In this document: positions 44,701 through 56,770 of the stretch, piece by piece | Position numbering within the stretch: position 1 is the stretch's first letter | Layout of the letters: each line of letters opens with the position of its first letter | Assembly: GCA_963662155.1 (NCBI GenBank) | Contig: OY759272.1 | Coordinates: 43,371,210 to 43,435,209, forward strand | Direction: 5' to 3' | From: Lamellibrachia columna | Taxonomy: Eukaryota > Annelida > Polychaeta > Sabellida > Siboglinidae | Length of the DNA: 64,000 nt | Notes under the pieces: generated by a model | Told to the model about the DNA's origin: nothing | Database searches by the model: none | The model's input: the letters and a program-made list of their open reading frames with translations, nothing else | Program-made: the position numbers and the translations under genes

Positions 44701-47700
44701 TTATTTTGATCTGTTTTCAAGTGCTTCCAACTTAAGAAGTTTACAAGCTACATATCTGAAATATTTTGAATATATAGACATATTGGTGCTGATTAGCATA
44801 TCATTCTGAAAGTTTGTCAACTAGAAGCCAAATAAAAGATAAAATACAGACTGCTGAAATCCCAGAAATGTTTTAAACTGTTATTTTCATGCACCCAGCA
44901 TACCCATTGTCCTTCGTCCTATCATTCTTGAATTTTGCATAGATAATCTGCACCAATATGTCTATATATTCAGCAAATTTCAGAAGTGTAGCTTGTATAC
45001 TTCTAAAGTTAGAAGCACCTGGAAACAGATACAAATAACAGGTTGAGTTTTTGGGTGCTAACCCCTGTTTACATTATAGGGCATTACATGCACAATTTGC
45101 ATGCACATGTGTCTGTTTTTTTGCAGGAGTGCTCAGGTATAGCTACTTATTCATTGGTTACAATTTAAGCAAATTCTGAAATATCAGCTTTTTGATCATT
45201 GGTTTATTTTGACATAGATTCATGATAGAATGACTCAAATGAGTGACTCAAGCGTAAACGTTGACTCCACATTATTTGTGTGGTTGAGGTACAATCATTA
45301 CAGCATAATTGGTTTGTGTTAATGATTTTTCACAACTTCAATCCATCATACCTTTTAGCATTTATAAGGTAATTGTTTATGACACACAATTTGGATGTTT
45401 ATGAGAAACAACCTCTGTTGGAAAGAAAGCCAGTCGGTGAAGGTGAATAAAGTGTTGAAACTCCAAAATCACTGTGTATTGTTTTATGACCAATGCATGC
45501 ATTTCCTGTGATGTAACCACATTGTATATTTTTATTTTGCAAGAATGTGTATTATATAACAGTATTTACATTACAGTGTAGTCAATGGGAGCCTCAATCA
45601 TGTTTACTCTTTGGTACTGCAATAATTTTGTCAGTGTTTTTAAGGCCTTTCATACAGGTCAATTGCCCTACATGAAATTCCATTCACTATGAGATTTATA
45701 TTATAATTATTGACAAAAGACAAAATGTAAAACAAAAACAGCTTTTGCTCATACTGCCTGCATGAGCTGAACCTTAAGAAATATAGAATACGATAATAGC
45801 AGTCATTCTTAATTTCAGTTTCACAAACATACATTAACACTACAAGCTATAAAGCAGAGTGGCATCTTGCATGAACATTCCTTTGTTTTGTTGGCCTACT
45901 ACGCAGTAACCCTCTGTGATCCAGACATGACTTCACTACATGTGTTTCTTCTGGTACGACTGCTGCAGTCTATTGATTTCTCTCGTTGAATTGTGTAGAA
46001 CATCAGTGATGCAGACTCAGTCCACTGTCGTGTTAGTCATAGCGTCGCTGTCTAGTCAATGTTCAGTCCACTGTCCCGGTGTTAGTCATAGCGTCGCTGT
46101 CTAGTCAATGCTTAGTCCAGACAATTAATTATAACATACTATGTTCTTGTCACCATCTGGTATGCTAATTGGCTAACAGGACTTGACATTATGCTAATGT
46201 AATCAGATAAGTAAGTAATGATGGAGTGTGGCGTCACTGGTAGATCACACCTTTGCTCATGTCCAGTACTTAAAACTGATCAACAACCAACTGGGCCCGT
46301 ATTCTCAAGACTTACAAATTTGTAACTCAGTTACAAATTTGTAGGTCTTTCTAGAAAACAAGCCCTGGTCTCTTGTAGTTACATAATCGATAGAGTGTTT
46401 TTATGTAATTTTTACATGGATTCTGGATGAAAATTACACAGTGGATTATGGCATGAATGCTTACTAAAATTTCGCTTTCCTATGCAGATCGCTGTGGCAT
46501 TTAAAATATGCTTTAGCCAAGTTTAATGTTAAAAAAGTGTATAGTACATGGCAGGCATTTTTTTGAAGATATCTTTTTTATTTCCAAGATGCAGACTTGG
46601 CCACTTGGCCAGATGTGTCTATCTGAATAATTAATAACACATTTGTGTGCTTAAGTACTGTTGTAAAAGCATTGAATGACATGACATTCATTGACAGGTT
46701 TCCAATGATCTAGGCTGTATCCTATTCATATGTAAGCAAATCAACCGCATGAATATTTACTGATTCATAGAAAATGTAAAAAAAGAAATGTGATATTCCA
46801 ATCTGCCTGTATGAGCTGACCCTTAAAAACACTGAACATAATAATTAAACAGTTAATGATACTACAATTGTGAAATAAACTCATTCAATATGTTGACAGG
46901 TGTTAATGCAAATTCAGTATATATTACATTCTCATTATTTTTATTAAGATCAGTGTATGTAAAAACTGTCATGACAATGTTTTTCTCAATTATAACTTTT
47001 CAGCATGCAGAAAATGATATCTAGTAGATGCTGATTGTTTTCTTCCAACTAGTGGAAGAAAATGTTTGGGACAGTGTAAACAATTCAGGTAGTAATTAGT
47101 CCACATAAAGTTTCAATGTTAGTTGAATCCTCGCCAGTAGTTGAAAGGTTGGTAAGCTGTACACACAGTTCTGGTTTAGTTAGGTTGGACTAATTATGGC
47201 TGTGTTGACAGTGGCAGTAAGTGTTGTCACACAATAAACATCAGATAACAGACCAGTCTGTATGAAGAGTGTAGTAGTCACAGTATGGTACTTGAGCATA
47301 AGCCAGCCAACCCAATATTTAGGCAACACTAGTGGTCTGTGTATCCAACCAAGCATTCTGGTCATGCCTAACTCAAACTATCTGCTGGACAGACCAAATC
47401 AGCACTGAGATAGGTGGCCAATACAGTATATTGGCCACCATTGGTCTTGGAGTCTCTGACTATCCTTTAGAACAACCTACCTTTGTTGTCATTTTCCTGA
47501 TATACTAAGAAATGTTGTGATTATTGGATAAATCAGTTGTGCGTGGAATGGGTTCCTATATCAATGTAATGTGCTGACATGGTTACTTAGAGAAAGTTGG
47601 TTATATCCGACAATGACATTCATATTGCCAGAATGAATAATTGAAATGCAGTCAGGCCTGGGGTCAGTTACATTACAATGTAATCTATTACTATTACTTT

Positions 47701-50700
47701 ATTTCCTTTCTATTACTATTACATCTTGAAGGCAAAGTAATCTATTACATATGAAACTATTACTATTAAATTTTTTCATTGCAACTATTTGCTTTTGATT
47801 AAACATTTTGGAATGCGTACAGGTATATTATGCTACATATTTTAACTTTCCATTCAGTAGTACAGTAGTTAACAACAACAGCAACAACAACTCAATATTC
47901 AAGCAGTCATCAATAATCTACAGTAGAATTTCATCTGAATGTACACACAACATGCCAGCCAGTATTATAGGGACACAAGGGATCATTTCAGATTTGCTCA
48001 AATCAGATAATAACAGTTACTTGTTTGAAGTGTGTCCTTTCATCAGGTGATGCCAAGATATGCCCTTTCCTGTTGCTCACACACATTTGTGGCTTTGTTT
48101 GGAGTTTGCAGTTGTGCTGTGTGAGGCATCACCCAAATTGTCAGAATTTCCACTTTGAACTGCTTCTGCTGACTAAATTATACAAAGTTATTTGTGTCAA
48201 CCATACATGGCTTCATAGCCTGGGTTGTTTTACCCATTGTCTTTGTAGGCTGTTGGAGCTAACACAAAATAAGCCAGCAGGAATCTAAATTGTAATAGAA
48301 ATGGAATAGCTTGGTTACTATTACGTTGCCTTATATTACTATTACATTGTGTTCTGTTCCATCTATTACTATTACAATGTAATTGACCCCAGGTCTAAAT
48401 GCAATACCTGTTAGATCAACTGGTCAACTGTAGATCTATGGAAAATAGATTGGCAGTTTTTGACAGAAATTACGGCAAGGTAGTTCAACACCATAGTGTA
48501 AATGTGTGTATTGAATTGTGAGATGATCATTGTGGTTAGTGGACCAATATGTATGCTTGATAGAAGGATAACTAACAGAATATTTCTGTGTACACATGGC
48601 TACATAACTCACAAAAGATGGATAATTGTTTGTATAATCTTTTAAATGAAAATTTATGCATGTGTTGATGATAGGTTTGTTTACCCCAGGAGCTGTTGGG
48701 TGCAAAACATGTCAAGAACCCCATGGTAGCGTTCATGTGCAACAAGCCAGCGCGATACCTGCAAGACGATGCGTGGCAGACAGACACCAAGACTGACTGT
48801 CTGCACGACCCTACCGACATCCTCAACTACTGCCGCAAGGTCAGTGGCGCCACCTGTGGACATGTGCTCTAGGGCTGTATTCATCCATGATTCGTGATAA
48901 TTTTCTCACGATGCAATACTCGATATAACTTTCCCATGATCTTATACACGAATGAAATCATAGTTAATATTCTGGGTCAGGATAAACATGCACATTCGTG
49001 CGTGCGCACACAATACACTTTGACAGTTGTTCTTTTTGGTATTTGGAGAATATCTGGTAAAACAAATTGAAGAGTTCTGAAGATATAGTGTGTGGGGGTT
49101 TCTGAGAATCTGGTGATTTTATGTGGAATGAGACACATAACAGTTGAAAGTCCAGCAGTGATAAGTAGGGGGGGGGGGAGGGTCAATCTTGTTTCGAAAT
49201 AATATTTACATTGTGTGGAAGTTATTGTTCAATAAGCATATTTAGCTGTTGTAAAGAATAAAAAAAGTAAAGCGTTCGATTTACACTGTACCCCTCTGAC
49301 AGACATCACTTCTGTTGGAAGCATCCAGTTCTTATGATTCCACCACTGGAATCCTGTCACTCTCTATTGTCAGGTACTTATTTATATAGCTCAATGAATA
49401 GAGGCAATCCAGGCTGAACAGAACTTCCCAAGTTTTTAACAATAGAAGTGTATTAGACCCCTGGTCCTGTCTGAAGAGAGTCTGATGTTCCACCCATGTA
49501 CAATGGCTTCCTTAGGGCATAGTTGTGTGTGTCTTATGTGCCTAGGCCTTATCTGGATTCCTTGATTGCTCTGGCATTGCATGGGGACTTTACTCGTTAG
49601 CATAACAGCCATTTTTTTCAATTGAGTCAACTTTACCTACAGCAGAGTGACAGATTGCCAATATAAATGGTCCTATGTAACTGTTCCCAATTCACTCATT
49701 GCAATGTTTATCGGTTGTAACAAATGTCGTGTTGCAGGTTTACCCACATATGGATGTGACAAATATAATGGAGTCCTCTCACGATATCACTATTGAGAAC
49801 TGGTGCAATTTCCATGGGAAATGTCACCCGAAGCACAGCAGTCACACGGTGCGACCCTACCGCTGCCTGGGTACGTCTTCTACTTTCTCATGTATATTAT
49901 ATTAACTTACTAGTAATCCTAGTACCAGGGAACTAGGAGGAGGATTACGAAATCTCCATTCTCAAAATCTAGAACGAACTCCCCATCACTTCAAAATCAT
50001 CTCAAACTGTAGCTACTTGTCACAAAAATCTCAAGACAATTTTTTTATTGTATTTATACCCTAAATCCTCAGCGGTCCCTCGCTCTGATGATGGTTGCAC
50101 ACCTGAGTTTAGGTTCATGAGGATTAAGGTGCTATAGAAGTTTTATTATAATATAGTATGTTCCTTCACCCAAATGCTTCTGCAATTTTTATAAATTTGT
50201 TGGCATTGTAGAAGCGTTAACGGTGTGTTGCTAAGTGACCTTCTTTATCTTTTGTGGTTTTAGTTGCAGGGCGTTTATTTTGTTTGAAGCACCTGTGGAC
50301 TCTTGAAGGAGATTTAGGGCATATTATGCTGCACGTATTGATCAACAGCATAATGTTATATCTTGACATGATGTGGTTGGTTTTGTATCCATGCCTCCTT
50401 GGCCTCTAGCAAGTTGTAGCCCCTTAGCAAGTTGTAGCCCCCTAGCAAGTTGCAGACCCCTCTCTCACAAGGCTCATTAAACCACTTTTTGGCAGAATGA
50501 ATCATTCATCAGGTAAAATTTAGAAATTAGCCCAGCATAAGACACATTCATGAGAGGAGAGATGCTTTTGAAAGTGGTATTTGAAGGAAGTCCCTGATGC
50601 AAGGAAACATAAAAAATTCAAGATATGTTTATTTAACTCAACATAAATATCATTTTTTATATCATGATTGTGGGAAAATTATGCATATATATAATTTTAA

Positions 50701-52957
50701 CACATCTAGTGCATCAAATAGCAAAACTTAGTATCAGTGATCCGTAACTAAAAACATAATGTTGTTCATTGTCTTGGCCTGCGCATGTCACACTTCTGCA
50801 CAGATTGATTTATAATTGCATCACTTCGCTACGTCCCACATACCCAAGACTCTTCTATGTTATCTCCCTGGCTAACTGTGTACGTAAGGTCAGTGACCTC
50901 ATAATGAGACTGATCGATCGCTATCATAGGTGAAGGAACTACCAAGTTTGTCATTTATTAAGTACAGGATAGACTGAACGAAGACAAATGAAGGAAAGAT
51001 GAGCCAGCCTAATTGTTTATACCACTTTGTATTAATCAGACATTGTGGATCTATTCTATTTGTCATCTCTGCGGAGAGAAATGGCCATTAAATTTTTTTG
51101 GCGGTGAGGCGGCTGAAACCTCTCTGGGAAAAATAAAACATCCTGGAGAGGGTCGTTCTGGTCTCTACAATCCTATACTGTTGTGACAGACAGAGAGACT
51201 CAGAACCTATTCAGCCGGTTTTATTTGTCCCGTAGAGGTGTCCGTGCCTCCCCACATGACGTTGAGTATCCATTTCTCTACGTGACATTGAGTATCCATT
51301 TCTCTCCGTGCGGAGACAGGACAAGGCAAATAGAATAGATTCACGTGTTACCGTGCTAGTTGGTGCGTGTTGAGGGTACCATTTGTTCTGCAGAGGCTTC
51401 ACTTGACTGCCAGGTATGTGGGAGATAGGATGTAAAAGGAAAATAAGTACATGGTTTATTTATTACATTTGATGGCACATGCCAGGCACCAGCAGAACAG
51501 CTGAGCCAAGAAGTAGTTCCAAGAAAGGCAGTAGTTCTACCAGTAGCAGCAATCCTTGTCATTAGTCTTGCTGCCACTGACAAAAGTGTGACATGCCAGT
51601 TGTAAAGTGCACCTGTAGAAATGTCTGCCACCACAACTACAGCGACAACTGGAGCATATCGACCTACAGAACAGCCTGTGGGGCCAAATGGTCTCGGTCA
51701 CAATATGGCAGCTAACAAATCAATGGCTCACTGAGTCAGAATGCTCTTTACATAATTACTTTCTGCCAGCCAGACTTGACGGACTGCCATGTTTGAGTTT
51801 TACCCACTGGTAGTCTCACCCTCACGTTCCCAGTGCACCATTTATCACCTGTCAGGCTCATGTTTAGTAGTTTCCTTTGAGGTATCCTCAGTGAATGTGC
51901 ACATGTGGAACTGTTGCCACCTTCGGAGTGTTTTTACCTGTGTCCACACTTTTCATACCTACTTTTTACTGCCAGAAACTGAAGTTCATGTGGCTTATCT
52001 ATCACTGTTAATAGATGTCATTCAGTATCCGGTGTCTCATAGTTTTAAGGATGATTTACAGTGCGTAGGTTTCCTTGTTCCTTTGTCATTGTTTGAGTTA
52101 TGGTCTAGCGAGGCAGATGTTAAGCAGAAGTTGTGTTTTTATATCATGTCTGTCTAGCAAGAATGGGTGGTAAACTACCTGCAAACTGGTGTTTAAAAAA
52201 CTCTTAATCAATCTCTATTCCCCTCAGCTCTGTCATATGGAGGCCAACTTTGGGTTACCCTCTTTGTATGGCTGATAAGGTGTACTTTTCTGTCTGCTTC
52301 TCATGCTGGCCCCTCCCTGAAAATCTTTGGGACCATCAGAATGTCTGTGGATGAGTAAATTACAGCTAAATTCAAATACGTTTCTATATAATTACAATTT
52401 GTAGCAGTTATTACATTTGATTGTGTAATCTGTGTTTTAAACAAGAAATTTGTACTAAAAATAATAATTATCTTCTAAATTACAATCTTAGTGGTAAACC
52501 AGCATGGTGACAGTGAACAGTTCCAGCAAGGTTATGTTTTTGGTGGTCACATGACATCATAAAGGTGTCATATAATAATAGCATCAAATAATGAATTGCA
52601 ACAGCATGTGAAAACAAAGGTCAGTTTTATTTTCAAATATCAAATGGTTTAATTGAGCAGTAATTTTCTCTGTATACAACCAATGGTTGACATAATTAAT
52701 TAAGACATAATGCTAATGTTTTGCTTCCCACAATGCAGTGGGTCCATTCCAGAGTGAGGCACTCCTTGTCCCCGAGCACTGCATCTTTGACCACATCGAG
52801 GGTAACAACGACTGCAAGTCATACGACCAGTGGAATGAGACTTCAGCCAAGTCTTGCGCTGGCCGCGGCAAAGTGCAGCAAAGCTTTGCCCCACTGCGCC
52901 CTTGCAAGGTCGGACGATTCGATGGTGTCGAGTTTGTCTGCTGCCCTGGCAAAGCAG
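41680..52957 (+). CDS. APP: Amyloid precursor protein (APP/APPL) homologue, first four coding exons
   Basis: Type I membrane glycoprotein processed by secretases; here only the N-terminal E1 region is in the window. Exons 41680-41733, 48690-48839, 49738-49870 and 52739-52957 join with matching phases and end in phase 1 at a GT donor, so the gene continues past the right edge. The encoded 185 residues hold a signal peptide, a growth-factor-like domain and a copper-binding-like domain. All twelve E1 cysteines can be placed: three in exon 2, three in exon 3, six in exon 4. Diagnostic strings: ITIENWCNFHGKC, PYRCLVGPFQSEALLVPEHC and FDGVEFVCCP. E2, transmembrane and cytoplasmic parts are not in the window. 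Confidence 0.95.
43560..44060 (+). pseudogene. Decayed repetitive-element protein gene in APP intron 1
   Basis: Broken frames carry strings that I associate with an uncharacterised protein family multiplied in invertebrate genomes: LLYLSCRQRIQDIIV..GVRLGP (family form L..L.CRHHI.EI....LGPSSGP), then FNKFKGQRDLID, DYEEMLFELTLIFLGE and FMKPG..RWWKS. Stops and frameshifts separate them, so it is non-functional. The family assignment is from memory of its conserved words. Confidence 0.45.
44523..45213. mobile_element. Large foldback element in APP intron 1
   Basis: The left arm, about 44523-44803, is the near complement of the right arm, about 44942-45213, with a loop of about 140 nt. Matching blocks include AGCACCCAAAAACGC/GTTTTTGGGTGCT, CTATACCTGAGCA/TGCTCAGGTATAG and ATATAGACATATTGGTGC/GCACCAATATGTCTATAT. 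No ORF. The transcript would fold into a hairpin of about 270 bp. Confidence 0.85.
45637..45783 (+). mobile_element. Family X, internally deleted copy C
   Basis: Begins TTTTTAAGGCCTTTCATACA and ends CTGCATGAGCTGAACCTTAA, the same ends as copies A and B, with most of the interior missing. A further end fragment (GCCTGTATGAGCTGACCCTT) lies near 46805-46835. Confidence 0.55.
46018..46120 (+). repeat. 46-48-bp tandem duplication
   Basis: CAGTCCACTGTC, then GTGTTAGTCATAGCGTCGCT and GTCTAGTCAATG, occurs twice in APP intron 1. Confidence 0.85.
46293..46365. mobile_element. Short foldback element with GGGCCCGTATTCTC end
   Basis: GGGCTTG-type ends and a near-perfect stem ACTTACAAATTTGTAAC/GTTACAAATTTGTAGGT around CTCA. 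A related end, GGCCCGTGTTCTCAGAAA, appears at 53064. Confidence 0.6.
47651..48395. mobile_element. hAT-like non-autonomous DNA element in APP intron 1
   Basis: The left end GGCCTGGGGTCAGTTACATT and the right end AATGTAATTGACCCCAGGTC are inverted repeats. Both are followed inward by TATTACTATTAC-type subterminal repeats. Flanks GAAATGCA (47643-47650) and TAAATGCA (48396-48403) form a 7/8 match of 8 bp, the duplication size of hAT elements. No transposase frame inside. Confidence 0.7.
48690..49870 (+). CDS. APP: APP exons 2-3: growth-factor-like domain of E1
   Basis: Exon 2 (48690-48839, 50 codons) has KNPMVAFMCNKPARYLQ and DPTDILNYCRK. Exon 3 (49738-49870) has VYPHMDVTNIMESSHDITIE, NWCNFHGKCHPKHSSHTVRP and YRCL. 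In known APPs this domain binds heparin and supports E1 dimerisation. The six cysteines of the domain are present. Confidence 0.93.
49163..49173 (+). repeat. Poly-G run
   Basis: About eleven consecutive G in APP intron 2, a mononucleotide slip site. Confidence 0.8.
52739..52957 (+). CDS. APP: APP exon 4: copper-binding-like domain of E1
   Basis: 73 codons: GPFQSEALLVPEHCIFDHIE, DCKSYDQWNETSAKSCAGRG, SFAPLRPC and GRFDGVEFVCCPGK. The fold-forming six cysteines are kept. Aligned on the cysteines with human APP, the copper ligands His147, His151, Tyr168 and Met170 correspond to Tyr, Asn, Phe and Pro. NET is a potential N-glycosylation site. Confidence 0.93.
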
Positions 52958-54084
52958 GTAGGTGTTCCTATGCAAGATTAGAACATTTGTTTTTTTAAAT
53001 ATAGCCAAGTGTTCCAGTAAAACAAAACTGTCTTGCTGACAGTACAGTATCTTGCAATCCAAGGCCCGTGTTCTCAGAAAAAGTTTTCTAAAAAGTAATG
53101 GTAAAAAATTACTCCTTTTGTGGCCACACCCGGAATATCCAATACCAAAACAACGAATTTAAGGTTATAACGCAAGCCAGCTAAGTCAGTCTTGGATTAG
53201 TTTCAACATGGATTATGTAGTATTTCTGCAGGCCTATTCAGTATGTAGCACATCGGATAATATTTAGCCAGGTATTCCATGAATGGACCCCCTGGGACAG
53301 TCTTGCCGCCACATTTACAGGAATGTGTAAGTCTTTCGAGGGTACGGGCCCTGGCTTGTATGGGTGCAGGGGTAAAATCACTGCAGTTCCATGTGTTGCA
53401 TGGGTGTGATAACTGACAGTGGTCCGCCACATACCCACTTGCAACATTAATGACAAACATTTCTAAGAATAGACAGGAGATTACTAGAACTACTGCTGTA
53501 GGTTCTAGTTACACCACGTTGGATGCAGGTTTACATCACAGTTCTATTTCGAAAATTCACCACCATAGCAGTGAAGAATTTATGTGCATTTAGCATTACA
53601 AGTCTCATTGCAAATTGTAATTAATTATTTTGTATGGATTGTTCATACTAACTGTTATACAACAGGATAGCTACTATCTGGATGGCCTTCAAACTTGCTT
53701 TATGACTATCTCCCCTTAAATCAAGTTAAGTTTCCTGCTTGATTACCCATAAAATAGCCCTAAATACACAATCATTATGATCATCTTTGTGTTTATTTAG
53801 AATGATATGCATCATTAGCTTGCGATAGAAAATGATCCCACATGCCAGTGGTTTTTGTGTTGACAAAACATGCAAATTGCTTAGAGGCTTGTAGATTAAC
53901 ATCAGGATATTGGCAGCAGTAAACGTGAATTCAACAGATGTCAACAACAATTGTGATGCATGTGTTCAATAGCAGGAGGGTGATTAACTGTTTGCTTATG
54001 CTCACCACCATATCCTGCAGCATTAGAGAACCCAAATTGTTCAGATATTATCTAAAATATCACTGGTTGCAGTATTACTGTTGT

Positions 54085-54365
54085 TAGAATGTCGGGCTCT
54101 TTTTCGATGGGACTAGTTCAAGTTCACCTGCTGCAGTTTCGAAGCCTGATCAATTTAGTTCACTCCCCATTGCCTCAGTTCACGCAGCTTTATAAATGAG
54201 TACCTGTCATAGGTAGTAGTCGTCACGCAGTAATTGCAGTATGACTAAATGTTTCCGAGAGAGGTCGAGTTGGTGTTGGAATGAACAGGTCTGCTGGGAT
54301 GAAGTGTAAAGCACTTTGAATGTTCCCAAGGATCAGATACCGTGCTGTATAAGAAGTTACCTTTC
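54085..54365 (+). mobile_element. tRNA-derived SINE, copy S4
   Basis: Head with a weak B box (AGTTCAAGTTCACC), a middle GTTCACTCCCCATTGCCTCA, then CAGCTTTATAAATGAGTACC, GAGAGAGGTCGAGTTGGTGT, GGAATGAACAGGTCTGCTGG and a 3' end TGTAAAGCACTTTGAATGTT ... CCGTGCTGTATAAGAA. This is the most complete view of the SINE 3' half in the window. Confidence 0.7.
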
Positions 54366-54579
54366 ATATCACTTTGAGACGGTCCCTGACTGTGCTACCT
54401 ACCATGTTGTGTGTCATGCAGCATTGTTAAAGCACTGGGCCTGTGCCAGATAAGCCCCAGGGGGTCGCAATCAATAGGCATGTAGTGCTATCTCATTACA
54501 GGCAAAATGGCAGCCAGCTACCAGGATCACATATCTTGTGTACAATACATTCATAACACACACCAAGGTAAAGGTCCGT

Positions 54580-55030
54580 AACACACCAAGGTAAAGGTCC
54601 TTCCTAAATAAATTTTTTTGCACATCTCATTTTAGAATATTTCGTAAAAAAACAAACTATCTAGTATGAACTATGACGTGCTAGCTCTAGAATCAACTAC
54701 GGCATGCTAGCTCGTTTGTATAAATTAGTTACTTGGTTTTGGTGAAATCATAGGATAAACTATTACTTTTTTAACCGGATCTGATCAAAATATGACTATA
54801 AAAGGCAAATGTCCTTTTCTATATACTATAGCATAAGGCTATTTATGCTTTAACAAGTTACCTAATTTAATTTTCAAAGTAAATTCTTTTAACAAACAAC
54901 ATGCACTCTTTTGGCTAAGCTGACTGTATAATATATTGCTTCAACTATTCACACACTACAGATTTGAAAATCCATGAACCTTCTTTGCAGTGGGTTGAAT
55001 CAATTGAGGGGACAGTTTCAAGGGTGTACA
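54580..55030 (-). repeat. Dispersed repeat family Y, copy 3
   Basis: Same strand and order of blocks as 29405-29815, including AACTATTCACACACTACAGA and GTTACCTAATTTAAT. Slightly longer in the first third. Confidence 0.7.
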
Positions 55031-56134
55031 CTTCACTTGTACACACATATAAACCCAGTGTTAGCTACTTACTATACTAACACTCAAGCAGATGACATTA
55101 ATAGGTCAAGGCTTATTTATACATTTTGTTGTTTGAATAAAAGTCAGATTACTGACATGTACCTGCTTGCCACCGGAAATACGGCTGGTTTTCCAGAAAA
55201 GCCTTATGCCAGCTCGGGTTTCTTATTTGTTCAGTCATAATCCATTTATAAACACAAGTTTGTGATAAAGATCTAAAATGGTAAAAAAAGATCAATGCGG
55301 CTTTGTTGTTGGTGGTAAACTTTTGTATCCGTCTTCCTCTTGCATGTGTTTCTATGCAGCTTCCCATTTGTACAGTCTGGTAGCTACTTGTGGACATTTC
55401 TGTAAGTTATTAGCTTTTATGCACACATTCCAGTCAGCTGTGCATGCCTCTTATTTGGTTTACAACCGGGTAAGGCCATAGCAAAAATATGAATCTTACT
55501 GCACTTTTGTTCCCGCAAAATCTGCAACCTATAATGTAATTAATTTGTTCATTCTAATTAGTGAGCTAATTATAGCTATCCGAAGCATGCTGTGCATCGT
55601 CATTGGGGCAGTGCTGCGTGTTAGGTAACCCATTGACAGAAACAAAGAGTCTTGTTTACTGTTTTGATGCATTTGATCTGGTTCAAGTGTCTCTGCATGT
55701 CAACTGTCAGGCAGCTCAGTCCTGCCACATATCACACCTCTTAGGTAATGTTATTTTTCGTGTGACGCATTAAAATGCTTGGATGTTCACACAGTTTGTG
55801 TCCAAATCTTTCACATGTAACTTTAACTTTCACATGTAAAAGTAAAAGATTGTTGTAAAATATCCTGTTAGTGATGGTCCCTGCTTCACCCGTTGGGGCA
55901 GGGTCTGTATTGTACATAAGACATGAATCAATAACAATTCAGCCAGGATTCGGATACAGTAATTAAGATGCTCGTAGGCTCCATGGACCAGATATCATCC
56001 AGTCCACAGCCTTGGGGCTGCTCTGTTTAGAAACATCAATTTTCCAGGAAGCACACAAACCAAAAAATTACCACCGCTTAATTAATCTGCTATGACATAA
56101 AGTACATGAAGTAAAGGAAGTAAAATAGTTATCT

Positions 56135-56770
56135 ATCCCCCAAATATGCCATTGGTCTATTGATATAAGACAACATTCTCTGACTTCATAACCCGAAATA
56201 TATATGGGATAATTTTTTCGGTAAAAACAACATGGATTTTCTTAAATAAATTTATTTGTAAGTTTCACTTAAAACTCCTTCCTCAACTAATTTAGCCTGT
56301 CATAAATCCTGTTCATTGGTGTCCAAACATGTAGTGTGTGAATAGTTCATGTAACATATAATAAAAAAAATGCCTATTTTTATTCAAGTCATCGAAAGAA
56401 TTGACTTTAGTCGTTAGATCTGTTAAGGATCAAAATAGAGGATATACAAAATAGTAAACAATGTGTGAGTCAATGCTGATCACGGGCGTGACCTCCATCC
56501 TCTTGCCGATCACATGACAAGGTTATGACATTTCACCAAGGAACAAAATCGTGATTTTTAGCATTTCCATTTTTACTTCAGTAAATGCTTGAACAAGCAT
56601 TAACTAATTTAATAGTTTGTCTGATGATTTCACAAAAACTACACACAAAAGTTGCACAAGCGAGCTAACATGTTGTAATGGATACTACGTAGGTTTGGTT
56701 TTTCGCAAACATAATTTGAAATGAGACTAACAAAAAAAATCAAATTGATTAAGCACCTTTAATTTCTATT
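56135..56770 (+). repeat. Dispersed repeat family Y, copy 4
   Basis: Opposite strand to 54580-55030, so the two could pair as an inverted duplex about 1.1 kb apart. Shared with 23690-24130: GTGTGAATAGTTCATGTAAC, AAAGAATTGACTTTAGTCGT and TTTAATAGTTTGTCTGATGA. Confidence 0.65.

Noticed and set aside
47808..48288. Two open frames inside the hAT-like element as a transposase remnant
   Set aside because: No transposase or BED zinc-finger residues are visible; frames are short and unsupported.
48025..48288. Additional APP exon between exons 1 and 2
   Set aside because: Exon 1 to exon 2 already join in phase 0 with the expected E1 sequence; the frame lies within a transposable element.
51789..52157. 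122-codon plus-strand frame in APP intron 3
   Set aside because: No recognisable family, no splice-site support, Cys/Phe-rich chance composition in AT-rich intron.
52700..53062. 120-codon minus-strand frame
   Set aside because: Shadow of APP exon 4 on the opposite strand.
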